A stretch of 64,000 bases of DNA from Coleofasciculaceae cyanobacterium (GTDB lineage Bacteria > Cyanobacteriota > Cyanobacteriia > Cyanobacteriales > Xenococcaceae). The translations under genes and the position numbers were made by a program. The notes under the pieces were generated by a model, which saw only the letters and a list, made by a program, of their open reading frames with translations, ran no database searches and was not told the DNA's origin. Position 1 is the first letter of the stretch. Each line of letters begins with the position of its first letter. Location: NCBI GenBank assembly GCA_036703275.1, contig DATNPK010000011.1:62001-126000 (forward strand), given 5' to 3'. Below are positions 17,767 through 25,971 of the stretch, piece by piece.

Positions 17767-19338
17767 TTAATGGGCGATCGCATTACCACCAGCCTTGACT
17801 TTCTTACAAAAAATTAGAGTCAAACCGCAGAGTAAAATGGCAAATCCCATAAAATAAAAGCAATCATTATAAGCCATCGTGTAGGCTTCATGGCGGACGA
17901 TATTATCGATAGTTGCGATCGCCTGTTCTTTTGCCGTAACGGCATCGCTACCGCGACTGATAAAGGTTTGAATTAATTGATCGATTCTTTGCTGAGTTTG
18001 AGGGTTGTATAGGGAAACAGCTTCGCCGATGCGACTAGAATGAAACTGCTCTCGTCGTGACAATAAGGTTGATAGGGCAGCAATGCCCATCGAACCACCT
18101 AAGTTACGCATCATATTAAACAAGCCAGAAGCCGATCCTGCTTGTTCTGGTTCAATATTGCCCGTAGCAATTGTGGTTAGAGGTACAATCATCAAAGGTT
18201 GTCCTAATGCCCTAACTAACTGCGACCAACGCAATTGCGTAATATCCGTCTGACTGGTCATGTTGGAATTCATAAAGCAGCTAAGAGCAAAGATGCTAAA
18301 TCCGACTGCTGCTAGAAACCTGACATCAAAACGCTGCATTAGTTTAGGAACTAAAGGAATTAATAATAACTGTGGTAAACCCGACCACATAATTACTTCC
18401 CCAATTTGCATTGGCGTATAGTCTTGAATCTGAGCCAGATATAAGGGCAAGATATAAATTGAGCCGTATAAACCCAATCCTAAAGCCAGTCCCGCAATAC
18501 TACCGATACCAAAGTTACGCCGTAGCAGTAGACGCAGATTGATAAAAGGTTGACGACGATTTAATTCGATCCATAAGAAAATACCGATAAAAATTACGGC
18601 AAATATAGCGCAACGGGTAATCAACTCCGAACCAAACCAATCTTTGCGATTACCTTCTTCTAAAAATATTTCTAAAGAACCCAAACCGATTACCATACTA
18701 AAAATACCCCACCAGTCACCTCGCTTGAGTAGATTAAGCTGCATCGGTTGGGCAGGAATCGCATAGGCGATCGCTGCTATCATGATTACTCCAGGAATTA
18801 TGTTGAGATAAAAGTTATATTCCCAGCCGATATTATCCGTCAGCCAACCACCAATAGTTGGACCAATTGACGGGGCAAAGGTGGCAGTCATGGCAAATAA
18901 CGCCATGCCAACGGGCTGTTTTGACTGGGGTAAAAAGGTCAAAACAATAGTCAGTGCCATCGGAATTAAAATTCCTCCCGTAAACCCCTGACAGGCACGA
19001 AAAACAATCATCATCCCCAGGCTAGACGATTGGGCGCAAGCGATTGAAAAGAAAATAAATAAAGCGACATTAACTAAGAGATAGCGTCGCACCGAAAATA
19101 CTTTAGATAACCAGCCTGAAATCGGAATCACCACAATTTCCGCAATGAGGTAAGCTGTAGAAATCCAAGAACCTTCTTCTAAAGTTGCTCCTAAAGCTGC
19201 CTGAATTTCCTGTAGCGACGAGTTGGTAATTTGAATATCCAGCACCGCCATAAATGCGCCCAACATGGCACCCATGACACCGATCCAGGTTTTGAGACTA
19301 ACTGTATCTTTCCGCTGTTGTTTGACTGTATTTATCAT
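17767..19338 (-). CDS. DHA2 family multidrug efflux MFS permease (EmrB-like)
   Basis: 523 residues with about 14 transmembrane helices, the hallmark of the DHA2 family. Motifs 'MAVLDIQITNSSLQEI' in helix 1, 'GSWISTAYLIAEIVVIP' in helix 2 and 'GPTIGGWLTD' in helix 5 (antiporter motif C region) match EmrB/QacA. It exports hydrophobic compounds using the proton gradient, working with the adaptor encoded immediately upstream (27 bp gap filled by heptamer repeats). The MarR gene further upstream on the same strand completes an emrRAB-like arrangement. Substrate unknown. Confidence 0.93.
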   Translation of the reverse strand: MINTVKQQRKDTVSLKTWIGVMGAMLGAFMAVLDIQITNSSLQEIQAALGATLEEGSWISTAYLIAEIVVIPISGWLSKVFSVRRYLLVNVALFIFFSIACAQSSSLGMMIVFRACQGFTGGILIPMALTIVLTFLPQSKQPVGMALFAMTATFAPSIGPTIGGWLTDNIGWEYNFYLNIIPGVIMIAAIAYAIPAQPMQLNLLKRGDWWGIFSMVIGLGSLEIFLEEGNRKDWFGSELITRCAIFAVIFIGIFLWIELNRRQPFINLRLLLRRNFGIGSIAGLALGLGLYGSIYILPLYLAQIQDYTPMQIGEVIMWSGLPQLLLIPLVPKLMQRFDVRFLAAVGFSIFALSCFMNSNMTSQTDITQLRWSQLVRALGQPLMIVPLTTIATGNIEPEQAGSASGLFNMMRNLGGSMGIAALSTLLSRREQFHSSRIGEAVSLYNPQTQQRIDQLIQTFISRGSDAVTAKEQAIATIDNIVRHEAYTMAYNDCFYFMGFAILLCGLTLIFCKKVKAGGNAIAH

Positions 19339-19373
19339 TTAACATTTAATGTTTAATGTTTAATGTTTAATGG
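19335..19373. repeat. Heptamer repeat between emrA- and emrB-like genes
   Basis: About five TTTAATG-type units, the same family as at 3869-4042. The array supplies the TAA stop of the adaptor gene and abuts the ATG of the permease gene, so it makes up the whole intergenic space of the operon. Confidence 0.8.
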
Positions 19374-20536
19374 TCATTTTGCGGTAACTCCACGTTAACA
19401 ACTGCCGACATTCCTGGGGTGATACGCGACTCGTATCCTTTGATACTCTGAGGATCGAGGACTATTTTTACGGGAATGCGCTGCACCACTTTGGTAAAGT
19501 TACCTGTAGCATTGTCAGGAGGCAGCAAAGCAAATTCTGCTCCCGAAGCAGGGGAAATGCTATCTACCCTGCCTGTAAAAGTGCGATCGCCAAAGGCATC
19601 TATTTTCACTTCTACCCTTTCTCCTCGCTTAATTTCTCCTAGTTGGGTTTCTTTAAAATTAGCTGTAACCCAATAATCATTACCGACAATTGCCATTAAA
19701 GGTGTTCCAGGCTGGACTCTTTGTCCTATCTCTACTGACTTACTGCCAACTTTACCCCCAGTCGGAGCAGTAATATTAGTATAAGAAAGTTGCTGGCGGG
19801 CATCATCGAGAGCAGCTTTAGCTTGAGCTATTTCGGCTTGAGCAGCAGCATAGTTTGCGCGGTTGGCTTCGGTTTGTTGTCCGCTTGCGGATACTTGTTG
19901 CAGTTCACTTTTAGTAGCAGCCAGTTTAGCGTTGGCACTATTTACTCCCTGTTGAGCCTGTTCTAACTGTGCCTGTGCCTGTTCTACTCCCTGTTCGACT
20001 GCATTTTTTTCAGCCTGTGCCACTTGATAAGCAGCTTGTGCATTATCTAATTGTTGGCGGGTAACTGCTCCTTTTTGGTACAGCGTAGAATAACGATTAT
20101 AGTCTTGTTGAGCTTTGTTTAAATTGGCATCTGCTTGAGCTACCTGGGCTTGTGCCGAGGCAATTCCCGCTTTGGCTTCAAATACTGCGGATTTAGCTGT
20201 AGAAACGTTAGCAGTAGCATCGCTAATATCACCCTGAGCCTGAGTTGATTTAGCCTGGGTAGTTTCTGATGCTAAGGTAATGTTTGCCTGGGCTGCTTTA
20301 GCTTGACCTTGGGCGATTAACAAAGCTGCCTGTGCCTTTTCTACTTCGACTTGAAGATCCCTTGGATCGAGCTTGACTAATAACTCTGTTGGTTTAATCT
20401 GCTGATTATCGTTAACTTCTACATCAGTTACCGTCCCTGGAATACGGCTACTTATCTGATGTATGTGACCTGTAACATAAGCATTATCAGTGCTTTCGTG
20501 GGTAGAAGCATAGTTCCACCAGCGATAGCCAAACAC
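19367..20536 (-). CDS. HlyD family secretion protein / EmrA-like membrane fusion adaptor
   Basis: The adaptor has a biotinyl-lipoyl beta-strand segment ('DNAYVTGHIHQISSRIPGTV'), a long Ala/Gln-rich alpha-helical hairpin (about residues 65-245) and a second lipoyl half plus beta-barrel ('YTNITAPTGGKVGSKSVEIG'). It bridges the inner-membrane permease to the outer membrane. The start is uncertain: GTG at 20536 is the only canonical start codon, but the frame stays open to 20728 and the upstream part encodes the expected basic tail and membrane anchor ('GLIWAAVGIGAIASS'). No ATG, GTG or TTG occurs in that extension, so a non-standard start such as ATT (20650) or a lesion is possible. Stop codon lies within a heptamer repeat. 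Confidence 0.85.
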   Translation of the reverse strand: MFGYRWWNYASTHESTDNAYVTGHIHQISSRIPGTVTDVEVNDNQQIKPTELLVKLDPRDLQVEVEKAQAALLIAQGQAKAAQANITLASETTQAKSTQAQGDISDATANVSTAKSAVFEAKAGIASAQAQVAQADANLNKAQQDYNRYSTLYQKGAVTRQQLDNAQAAYQVAQAEKNAVEQGVEQAQAQLEQAQQGVNSANAKLAATKSELQQVSASGQQTEANRANYAAAQAEIAQAKAALDDARQQLSYTNITAPTGGKVGSKSVEIGQRVQPGTPLMAIVGNDYWVTANFKETQLGEIKRGERVEVKIDAFGDRTFTGRVDSISPASGAEFALLPPDNATGNFTKVVQRIPVKIVLDPQSIKGYESRITPGMSAVVNVELPQNDH

Positions 20537-20780
20537 ACTAGAGGCGATCGCACCAATCCCTACTGCTGCCCAAATTAAACCTTTTGGTAGTTTTTTACGC
20601 GGTTTTTCAGGAGTTTTGAATTCTCGGTTGCGAGCTTTTTCTGACGCAATTAGTTTATGATTAACTATTTCTATTTCTCGTTCTCGATCTAACGATTTGC
20701 CGTTTAAAGTTCTTATCTGGTTAGTTTCTTAGATAATTTTAATATTGTTGCGTAATTAATAAGTGCTCTTTTATTTCGTG

Positions 20781-20791
20781 TACGTAGTATT
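20781..20791. promoter_or_regulatory. Candidate MarR operator upstream of the efflux operon
   Basis: TACGTAGTATT is identical to the right half of the dyad at 21324-21345 directly upstream of the MarR gene. It lies about 50 bp above the open adaptor frame, fitting control of the pump by the adjacent MarR protein. Confidence 0.5.
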
Positions 20792-20852
20792 TAGTTTGGC
20801 AAATAGACGATTAAAACTACATCTTTCAAAAGGCGGATTGGAGTTTAATATC

Positions 20853-21317
20853 TTAGGCTAGATTAGCGATCGCGCGATCGATTAATTGGGAAAACTGCTT
20901 TCTTTCGTTATTTGAAAAACCTGTCAGAACTCGTTCTCGCAAGTCTAGAGCCATTGGTGGCAAAACTGTTTCGAGTTCTTTTCCCGTATCTGTAAGCCAA
21001 ATTCTCACCATACGGCGATCGGTGCGATCTCGTTCGCGACGAATCAGTCCTCTGTCTTCCATGCGGTCTAAAACCCCTGTTAGAGTTCCTCCCACCTGCT
21101 GAAGTTTGCCCCCAATTGCCGAAGTTGCCAAACCGTCTTCTGACCAAAGACAGCATAATACTACCCAGTGGAAAGGAGTCAGTCCCAAAGGTTCTAATTG
21201 TTCTTGAAAATTACGACTCAAAAGTTGAGACAGTAATTTGAGGCGATAGCCAATACCCTGTGGGGCTAAAACTTGTTGATACTGCTCGGAATTAAAATTA
21301 GCGGGCTTAGCGGTCAT
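20853..21317 (-). CDS. MarR family transcriptional regulator of the efflux operon
   Basis: 154 residues with the winged-helix MarR fold: 'LGLTPFHWVVLCCLWSEDG' (helix 2), 'KLQQVGGTLTGVLDRMEDRG' recognition helix, and the wing 'RERDRTDRRMVRIWLTDTG'. MarR proteins usually repress a linked efflux operon until a phenolic or drug ligand binds. It lies upstream of the EmrA/EmrB-like genes on the same strand, separated by about 120 bp from the open adaptor frame. A near-perfect dyad immediately before its ATG suggests autorepression, and the same word recurs before the adaptor gene. Confidence 0.9.
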   Translation of the reverse strand: MTAKPANFNSEQYQQVLAPQGIGYRLKLLSQLLSRNFQEQLEPLGLTPFHWVVLCCLWSEDGLATSAIGGKLQQVGGTLTGVLDRMEDRGLIRRERDRTDRRMVRIWLTDTGKELETVLPPMALDLRERVLTGFSNNERKQFSQLIDRAIANLA

Positions 21318-21323
21318 TCACAA

Positions 21324-21345
21324 AATACTTAGGATACGTAGTATT
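21324..21345. promoter_or_regulatory. Candidate MarR operator at its own start
   Basis: A 22-bp dyad AATACT-N10-AGTATT begins 7 bp upstream of the marR ATG. Its right half TACGTAGTATT is repeated at 20781-20791. Confidence 0.55.
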
Positions 21346-21371
21346 ATTATGACAATTTTAGGCAATTTTTT

Positions 21372-21815
21372 CAACGCGTTGATAGTGTTACTGTTAAACC
21401 TGGTATGAGTTTTTTACCGCAAGTAGCGATCGATCAGCACTTTGCTCAACGAGGTAGTAGCGCGTCTAATATTAATTTGTTGGGTATTGCAAATTAGTTT
21501 GAGCCCCCTAACCCCCAAGCTTGTGGGAATTAGCCCAGCATTTTAGCCTAGACGTGGTAGTAGGTTAGGTAGATTTGTGTCGGCTTTAATCCAACAACCT
21601 GCTGTATTACGATTTGCTATTGATGAAAATACGACGATCGCAGTTAACGGAGATGAAGTAGAAGTAATCGGCGACGGTTAGTAACCATTGTTGATGTTGC
21701 CAATATTGAATGTACTAACCTTAACGAATCTTTGCACGATCGGTTTTTAGCAATCTGTGGGGCAAAGTTATATATTTTACTTTATGGTTATCGTTTTAAT
21801 TTAAAACAGAATTAG
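21372..21815 (+). pseudogene. Cyanophycinase (CphB) remnant, C-terminal third, interrupted by a repeat element
   Basis: Three pieces in two frames can be joined. 21372-21470 reads 'VKPGMSFLPQVAIDQHFAQR', where the 'DQHFAQR' motif is diagnostic of cyanophycinase. 21580-21681 reads 'QQPAVLRFAIDENTTIAV' and 'VEVIGDG' then a stop. 21684-21815 reads 'TIVDVANIECTNLNES' and ends 'LYGYRFNLKQN'. Cyanophycinase is a Ser exopeptidase cleaving the storage polymer cyanophycin to beta-Asp-Arg. Here the N-terminal two thirds are gone, a repeat element sits between pieces 1 and 2, and a frameshift separates 2 and 3. No cyanophycin synthetase gene is in the window. It cannot encode an active enzyme. Confidence 0.75.
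21471..21571. repeat. Interspersed repeat element (short copy) inside the cyanophycinase remnant
   Basis: About 100 bp whose two ends match the repeat at 49663-49924: left end GTATTGCAAATTAGTTTGAG (49677: GTATTGAAAATTAGTTTGAG), right end AGCCCAGCATTTTAGCCTAG (49888: AGCCCAGCATTCTAGCCTAG) and GACGTGGTA. The middle holds only CCCCAAGCTTGTGGG. No ORF; probably non-autonomous. Confidence 0.75.
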
Positions 21816-21915
21816 CAACAATTTATTTCTTGCTGGGAAAAAATTGGTTTTGTTGATTCTTTATTCAAGCTAAACTATGATTAGATTGAGCGTTTAGTCA
21901 ACAGGAATAATAAAA

Positions 21916-22299
21916 GTGAAAGACGATTTTGGAAATCTGATTCGCCAAGCCCGAAAAGAGCAAAAATATTCTCAAAGAGAACTAGCCAAGTTACTTAAAA
22001 TAGATTTTACCTATCTGTCTAAATTGGAAAATAATCGAGCGGATTATGCGCCAAAAGAAGATGTAATTCGTGGCTTGGCAAAGCATTTAAAATTAAATGA
22101 AGAAGAGCTAATTTTCCTGGCAGGAAGAATTCCTCAACAGGAAGAAGACCTACTTAAACAACACTATAAAGATATGCCTGCTTTATTTCGTCGGATGCGA
22201 GAAAATCCTGAATTTGCTCAAAGAGTATTTCGTGAAGCTTCCACGACACGGACATCTCACGGGCTGGAAGGCGATTCAAGCTACGTGTCCCCAGATTAG
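21916..22299 (+). CDS. XRE family helix-turn-helix regulator
   Basis: 127 residues, GTG start. An N-terminal Cro/CI-type HTH (residues 6-62: 'LIRQARKEQKYSQRELAKLL', 'TYLSKLENNR') is followed by a short helical tail ('MPALFRRMRENPEFAQRVF'). It ends 13 bp before an ImmA/IrrE-type peptidase gene. In such XRE-COG2856 pairs the regulator is the repressor and the peptidase cleaves it under stress (as ImmR/ImmA or DdrO/IrrE); some pairs act as toxin-antitoxin modules. The pair sits beside decayed sequence, typical of acquired material. The regulated genes are unknown. Confidence 0.88.
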   Translation: MKDDFGNLIRQARKEQKYSQRELAKLLKIDFTYLSKLENNRADYAPKEDVIRGLAKHLKLNEEELIFLAGRIPQQEEDLLKQHYKDMPALFRRMRENPEFAQRVFREASTTRTSHGLEGDSSYVSPD

Positions 22300-22312
22300 G
22301 AGTTGAAGGCTT

Positions 22313-22936
22313 GTGAGCGTTTTTCGTCCATTTCGATTTGTCCCGAAACTGGAAATCGAGGCTTGCGCTTTAGATATTTGGTTGCAGATGGAACGAGCGC
22401 GGGGAGAGCCTCAACTACCAATAGATGCTAGTATTATTGCTGAATTTCTCGACTTAAATCTGGTTTGGGACACAATTCCTGATGATCAACAAGGAGCGAT
22501 CGCCGCGAGAATTTTGCCCTTAGAAAAGCTAATTGAAATCAACGAAAACATTCCCAAACTTAAAGGCGGTTTTGGCGAATCAACTATCGCCCATGAAATC
22601 GGTCATTGGGTATTACACATCGATACTGAAAAAGTTGAACGTTACATTAGGTTGAAGCAAAAAGGTGTTGATATTCGAGTCAAGCCTTTTCTCTGTCGCA
22701 GCAGTAATTTAGCCAGAATTGAATGGCAAGCTCAATACTTTGCAGGATGCTTACTTATGCCACAACACATCTTAATTAGATTAAAGCAAGATAAAGATTT
22801 AACTAAGTGGCAGGATCTTTATCAAATAGCAGAGAAATTGGGAGTAACCATATCTAACCTGACAACTCGTTTACAGGATCTCGGCTGGATATCCCTAGAT
22901 GCAGAGACGCGCAAAATTTATTCCAACCATGTTTAG
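22313..22936 (+). CDS. ImmA/IrrE family metallo-endopeptidase
   Basis: 207 residues, GTG start. The zinc motif 'AHEIGHWVLH' (HExxH) lies near residue 95, with downstream acidic and Asn/Gln residues in 'ARIEWQAQYFAGCLLMP', the conserved third-ligand region of COG2856 proteins. A helical C-terminal domain follows ('YQIAEKLGVTISNLTTRL'). It very likely acts on the XRE protein encoded 13 bp upstream, relieving repression by proteolysis; this is known for the family, and the partner here is inferred from adjacency. No phage or ICE genes are next to it, so it may be a stand-alone stress switch. Confidence 0.88.
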   Translation: MSVFRPFRFVPKLEIEACALDIWLQMERARGEPQLPIDASIIAEFLDLNLVWDTIPDDQQGAIAARILPLEKLIEINENIPKLKGGFGESTIAHEIGHWVLHIDTEKVERYIRLKQKGVDIRVKPFLCRSSNLARIEWQAQYFAGCLLMPQHILIRLKQDKDLTKWQDLYQIAEKLGVTISNLTTRLQDLGWISLDAETRKIYSNHV

Positions 22937-23187
22937 TTTTAAAACATATATTTTAATAAGTCTAATTAAAGCAATAAGTATTAACAGAATGTTTGTCGAT
23001 CATTCGATTAGGCTGATAATTCAACACTGGATATACAATCGTTTAACTAATTCGTACCAACACGAGCAAATACGGCGATTGCTATATTTGAGTTAAGCAA
23101 AAACATGCTGAAAATACTAAGATCTATAGTAAGCAGCTAATCTAAATTTCCTACCTATCTACTATCCTAAATTGTAATCTCGCCCTC

Positions 23188-24051
23188 ATGAATTTATCAA
23201 AAAAAGCTTTAATTGGTTTGAAAGCTGATCGCTTTCGCCATCCCTTAGACTTACAGGCTACTAACACCCTCAAGCAGCTACCAGGTGCAGATGTAGCAAT
23301 TCGGAGCGTTTTGGGTTCAGTAGCGGAACAGTTTTTTTATCTGAATAATATTGCTTCTAGTGTTTTAGTCAGCGAAAAACAGTTACCCGATCTCCATAAA
23401 CTATTAATTGAAGCCTGTGAGATTCTCGATCTTGAAGCACCTCAGCTATACGTGCAGCAGAATCCTACGCCTAATGCCTACACTTTTGCCATGAAAGGTA
23501 AACAGCCATTTGTGGTGCTGCATACTTCCCTAATTGAAATGCTAACTCCCGAAGAAATTCAGGCGGTGATTGCTCATGAATTGGGACATCTCAAGTGCGA
23601 ACACGGGGTTTATTTAACGATGGTCAATGTGCTGGTGTTGGCAGCTAATATGCTACCACCCTGGGGAACAATTTTGGCTCAATCTTTACAAGATCAAATG
23701 CTGCAATGGGTACGCTGTGCCGAGTTCAGTTGCGATCGCGCTGCGCTTTTGGCAATTCAAGATCCTAAAGTAGTAATGTCAGTTTTGATGAAGTTAGCAG
23801 GCGGCTCTCCAACCCTTGCCCCTCAGCTCAATTTAGATGCCTTTATCGAGCAAGCCAAAGCCTATGACTCTATTGGTACAGACAGCTTGGGAGAAATGCT
23901 GCAAGCGGCACAAACAGCTCAGTTAACTCACCCAGTACCTGTAATTAGAGCTAGAGAAATAGATCGCTGGGCAAGTTCTGTTGAATATCAAACTATTTTA
24001 GATCAGCGAGAGTCAGCCAATGGTAAAAAGCTAGGCTGGAGCAACTGGTAG
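23188..24051 (+). CDS. M48 family metallopeptidase
   Basis: 287 residues. The zinc motif 'VIAHELGHLKCEH' (HExxH) is at about residue 128, preceded by the M48 substrate-cleft segment 'PNAYTFAMKGKQPFVVLH'. The third zinc ligand region is 'RCAEFSCDRAAL'. One hydrophobic stretch ('LTMVNVLVLAANMLPPWGTI') may dip into the membrane. M48 proteases (HtpX/Ste24-like) degrade damaged membrane proteins; the shorter cyanobacterial version has unknown substrates. Monocistronic, with the DUF427 gene 62 bp downstream. Confidence 0.92.
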   Translation: MNLSKKALIGLKADRFRHPLDLQATNTLKQLPGADVAIRSVLGSVAEQFFYLNNIASSVLVSEKQLPDLHKLLIEACEILDLEAPQLYVQQNPTPNAYTFAMKGKQPFVVLHTSLIEMLTPEEIQAVIAHELGHLKCEHGVYLTMVNVLVLAANMLPPWGTILAQSLQDQMLQWVRCAEFSCDRAALLAIQDPKVVMSVLMKLAGGSPTLAPQLNLDAFIEQAKAYDSIGTDSLGEMLQAAQTAQLTHPVPVIRAREIDRWASSVEYQTILDQRESANGKKLGWSNW

Positions 24052-24113
24052 TTTAAAAGCTAACAGCTATCCAAAAAGGATTATTATCAACAGTAGTTAT
24101 TTAATTAAAAAAA

Positions 24114-24398
24114 ATGCCTAAAGCAATTTGGAACGGTCAAATTTTAGCCGAAAGCGATCGCACAGAAGCGGTTGAAGGCAATCAATACTTTCCACCAGAT
24201 TCAATTAATCAAAAGTTTTTTAAAGACAGCTCAACTCATACTAGCTGTCCTTGGAAGGGTCAGGCTAGCTACTATACTATCGTCGTTGACGGCAAAGAAA
24301 ACCAAGATGCTGCCTGGTACTACCCAGAAACTAAAGAAAGAGCTAACAATATCAAAGGCTATGTTGCCTTTTGGAAAGGGGTGCAGGTAGAAGCATAG
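24114..24398 (+). CDS. DUF427 domain-containing protein
   Basis: 94 residues, a complete single DUF427 domain: 'MPKAIWNGQILAESD', 'VEGNQYFPPDS', 'CPWKGQASYYTI' and 'AWYYPETKERANNIKGYVAF' are the usual landmarks in order. It is a small cytosolic beta-rich fold of unknown biochemical role, widespread in bacteria and fungi. No operon partner is evident; an inverted repeat rich in HIP1 sequence follows directly. Confidence 0.93.
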   Translation: MPKAIWNGQILAESDRTEAVEGNQYFPPDSINQKFFKDSSTHTSCPWKGQASYYTIVVDGKENQDAAWYYPETKERANNIKGYVAFWKGVQVEA

Positions 24399-24467
24399 GC
24401 GATCGCGCTCTTGGTAATCTGATCGATCTGTGATTAATCTATTTTCTTTTATTGTGAGCGCGATCGC
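24399..24467. repeat. Inverted repeat of HIP1-containing 12-mers between convergent genes
   Basis: GCGATCGCGCTC (24399-24410) pairs perfectly with GAGCGCGATCGC (24456-24467), leaving a 45-base loop. It starts at the DUF427 stop codon and may act as a weak transcription barrier between convergent genes; no T run follows. Confidence 0.55.
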
Positions 24468-24510
24468 ACCCGCTCAATTCATGGATCGAGATTGCACCAA
24501 AACAAAGCAG

Positions 24511-25158
24511 CTAAAGTGTTGTTCTCAGTGGCGATCGCCAGCTAAGGTAGATAAGAGGGCCCAACAGTGGCACTAAGGCAATAAGCCAAAACAATTGGGA
24601 ATCTCTCAAGTAACCGCGACGAGTCATATCATCCCCTAAAACCAGCGGAAATAACAGGCAAAATAAACAAAAAGCCAAACTCATACCGTTAACGAAGCGA
24701 TCGCCTTGAAAAAGCAGCCAAAATTCTCCCCAGTCTCCAGCGAGTAGGGCATAGATAAGTAAACCAAGCGTAAACAGCATCAGTACTATTCCAGTCGCAC
24801 GTGAATCTAACAGAGTTAGCCACAGATCTTTCGTACCACTAAATTCTGTATTGGGTTCTCGCAGAGCTAGGTAAGGAATTAGCCCAATTACACCCGTACC
24901 TAAAGAAAGAATAGCAAATGGATAAAAAGGAATCGGCTGCATTCTGCCATCAAAAAACAGCAGACTACTATAAATTAGTATCCAAACTCCAATCAAAGAG
25001 AATAAAGAAAAAATAACTGGATTAATAGCGTTCCATTGCAAAGTTAGTAATTTAACTATTAACGATTTGGTAAATTCCCAATGAAACGGGGGCGCGAGTA
25101 ACAAAAGATAGACGATAAAGCCTACCCACAACAACCAAAGAAGCAGTTTTTTATTCAT
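24511..25158 (-). CDS. Conserved integral membrane protein (possibly DUF2834)
   Basis: 215 residues with about six hydrophobic helices, starting 'KKLLLWLLWVGFIVYLLLL' and ending with a helix before 'SWRSPLRTTL'. Charged loops include 'REPNTEFSGTKDLW' and 'DDMTRRGYLRDS'. The arrangement resembles a thylakoid/inner-membrane family of cyanobacteria and plastids that I associate with DUF2834, but the name is not certain. No catalytic motif can be seen. Monocistronic, convergent with DUF427. Confidence 0.7.
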   Translation of the reverse strand: MNKKLLLWLLWVGFIVYLLLLAPPFHWEFTKSLIVKLLTLQWNAINPVIFSLFSLIGVWILIYSSLLFFDGRMQPIPFYPFAILSLGTGVIGLIPYLALREPNTEFSGTKDLWLTLLDSRATGIVLMLFTLGLLIYALLAGDWGEFWLLFQGDRFVNGMSLAFCLFCLLFPLVLGDDMTRRGYLRDSQLFWLIALVPLLGPLIYLSWRSPLRTTL

Positions 25159-25290
25159 AATGTGCGATCGCTTATTTAATGTATAACGAGTCTCAGTTTA
25201 AAATAGGTAATAGATTAAACCAGAGGTATCTGTCCCTCGACCGATTCCACTTATTGTTCATTTAGAAAACACATAGAAAATAGGTCACAA

Positions 25291-25401
25291 GTGAAAGAAC
25301 CACAAAAAAACACATTAAATATTGATGCAGGAACGATAGTTTTAATTATCTCTGTGCTTATTTTATTACCCCTATTATTGACGGGCTTTATTTCCCACTA
25401 G
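25291..25401 (+). CDS. Possible small single-pass membrane protein (36 aa)
   Basis: GTG at 25291 begins a 36-residue frame: a polar start 'MKEPQKNTLNIDAG' followed by one strongly hydrophobic helix 'TIVLIISVLILLPLLLTGF'. An AGG lies 7-9 bases before the GTG, a plausible ribosome binding site. Size and layout resemble small subunits of membrane complexes in cyanobacteria, but I do not recognise the sequence. It is too short for certainty. Confidence 0.4.
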   Translation: MKEPQKNTLNIDAGTIVLIISVLILLPLLLTGFISH

Positions 25402-25971
25402 GTAAGGATTCAGATCTAAGATTGAGGGATTAAAGAAAGGCGATCGATAATACTGATAGTAGTGATGATAGATAAATCGCAGTAGCATCACTACTAGGAC
25501 TAAAGTTTGTGTCTGGATTGAGCAAATGTGCGATCTCAAAGCTATGAAGTGAATAATGGCGATCGCTCAAAGAAAAATTGCTCTGACTAGAAGTTCTCAA
25601 TTATCAATTAGACTATCTGTATAAACGATCGTCTAAGTATATTCTCTAGCAGCTTCAATGATAACTATTGATAGCTATACTCTGAAAGTAGGTAATCCTG
25701 AGCTACAGACTTTTGTCTTAAAATTACCGAGGTGATCTTAGAATCTTTCTAGGTATATATATATAAGCTTATTGATAATATTAACTTGATCTAAGCAACT
25801 ATAACAACGCATTTATTGAACGTCGATAGTTCGTATTACCTGACAAATAAAGTCATAGCGAGCCTAAAAACTATAATTTAAGCTAAAAATTAAGTGCATT
25901 TTGATTCGCAATAAGCTTTTCGTGTTAGATTGAACTTATTATTAAAATTTACTTAACGAGAGAGCAAGAGT
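25402..25971. other. Long intergenic region upstream of dps
   Basis: 570 bp without a convincing ORF. It holds a perfect 11-bp inverted repeat TAGTAGTGATG (25457-25467) / CATCACTACTA (25486-25496) with an 18-base loop, a TATATATATATA tract near 25755, and an AT-rich leader. It probably contains the dps promoter and possibly an untranslated RNA. Confidence 0.5.

Noticed and set aside
22899-23096. 65-aa frame overlapping the end of the ImmA/IrrE gene
   Set aside because: Mostly AT-rich DNA downstream of the stop, no ribosome binding site, no domain-like pattern.
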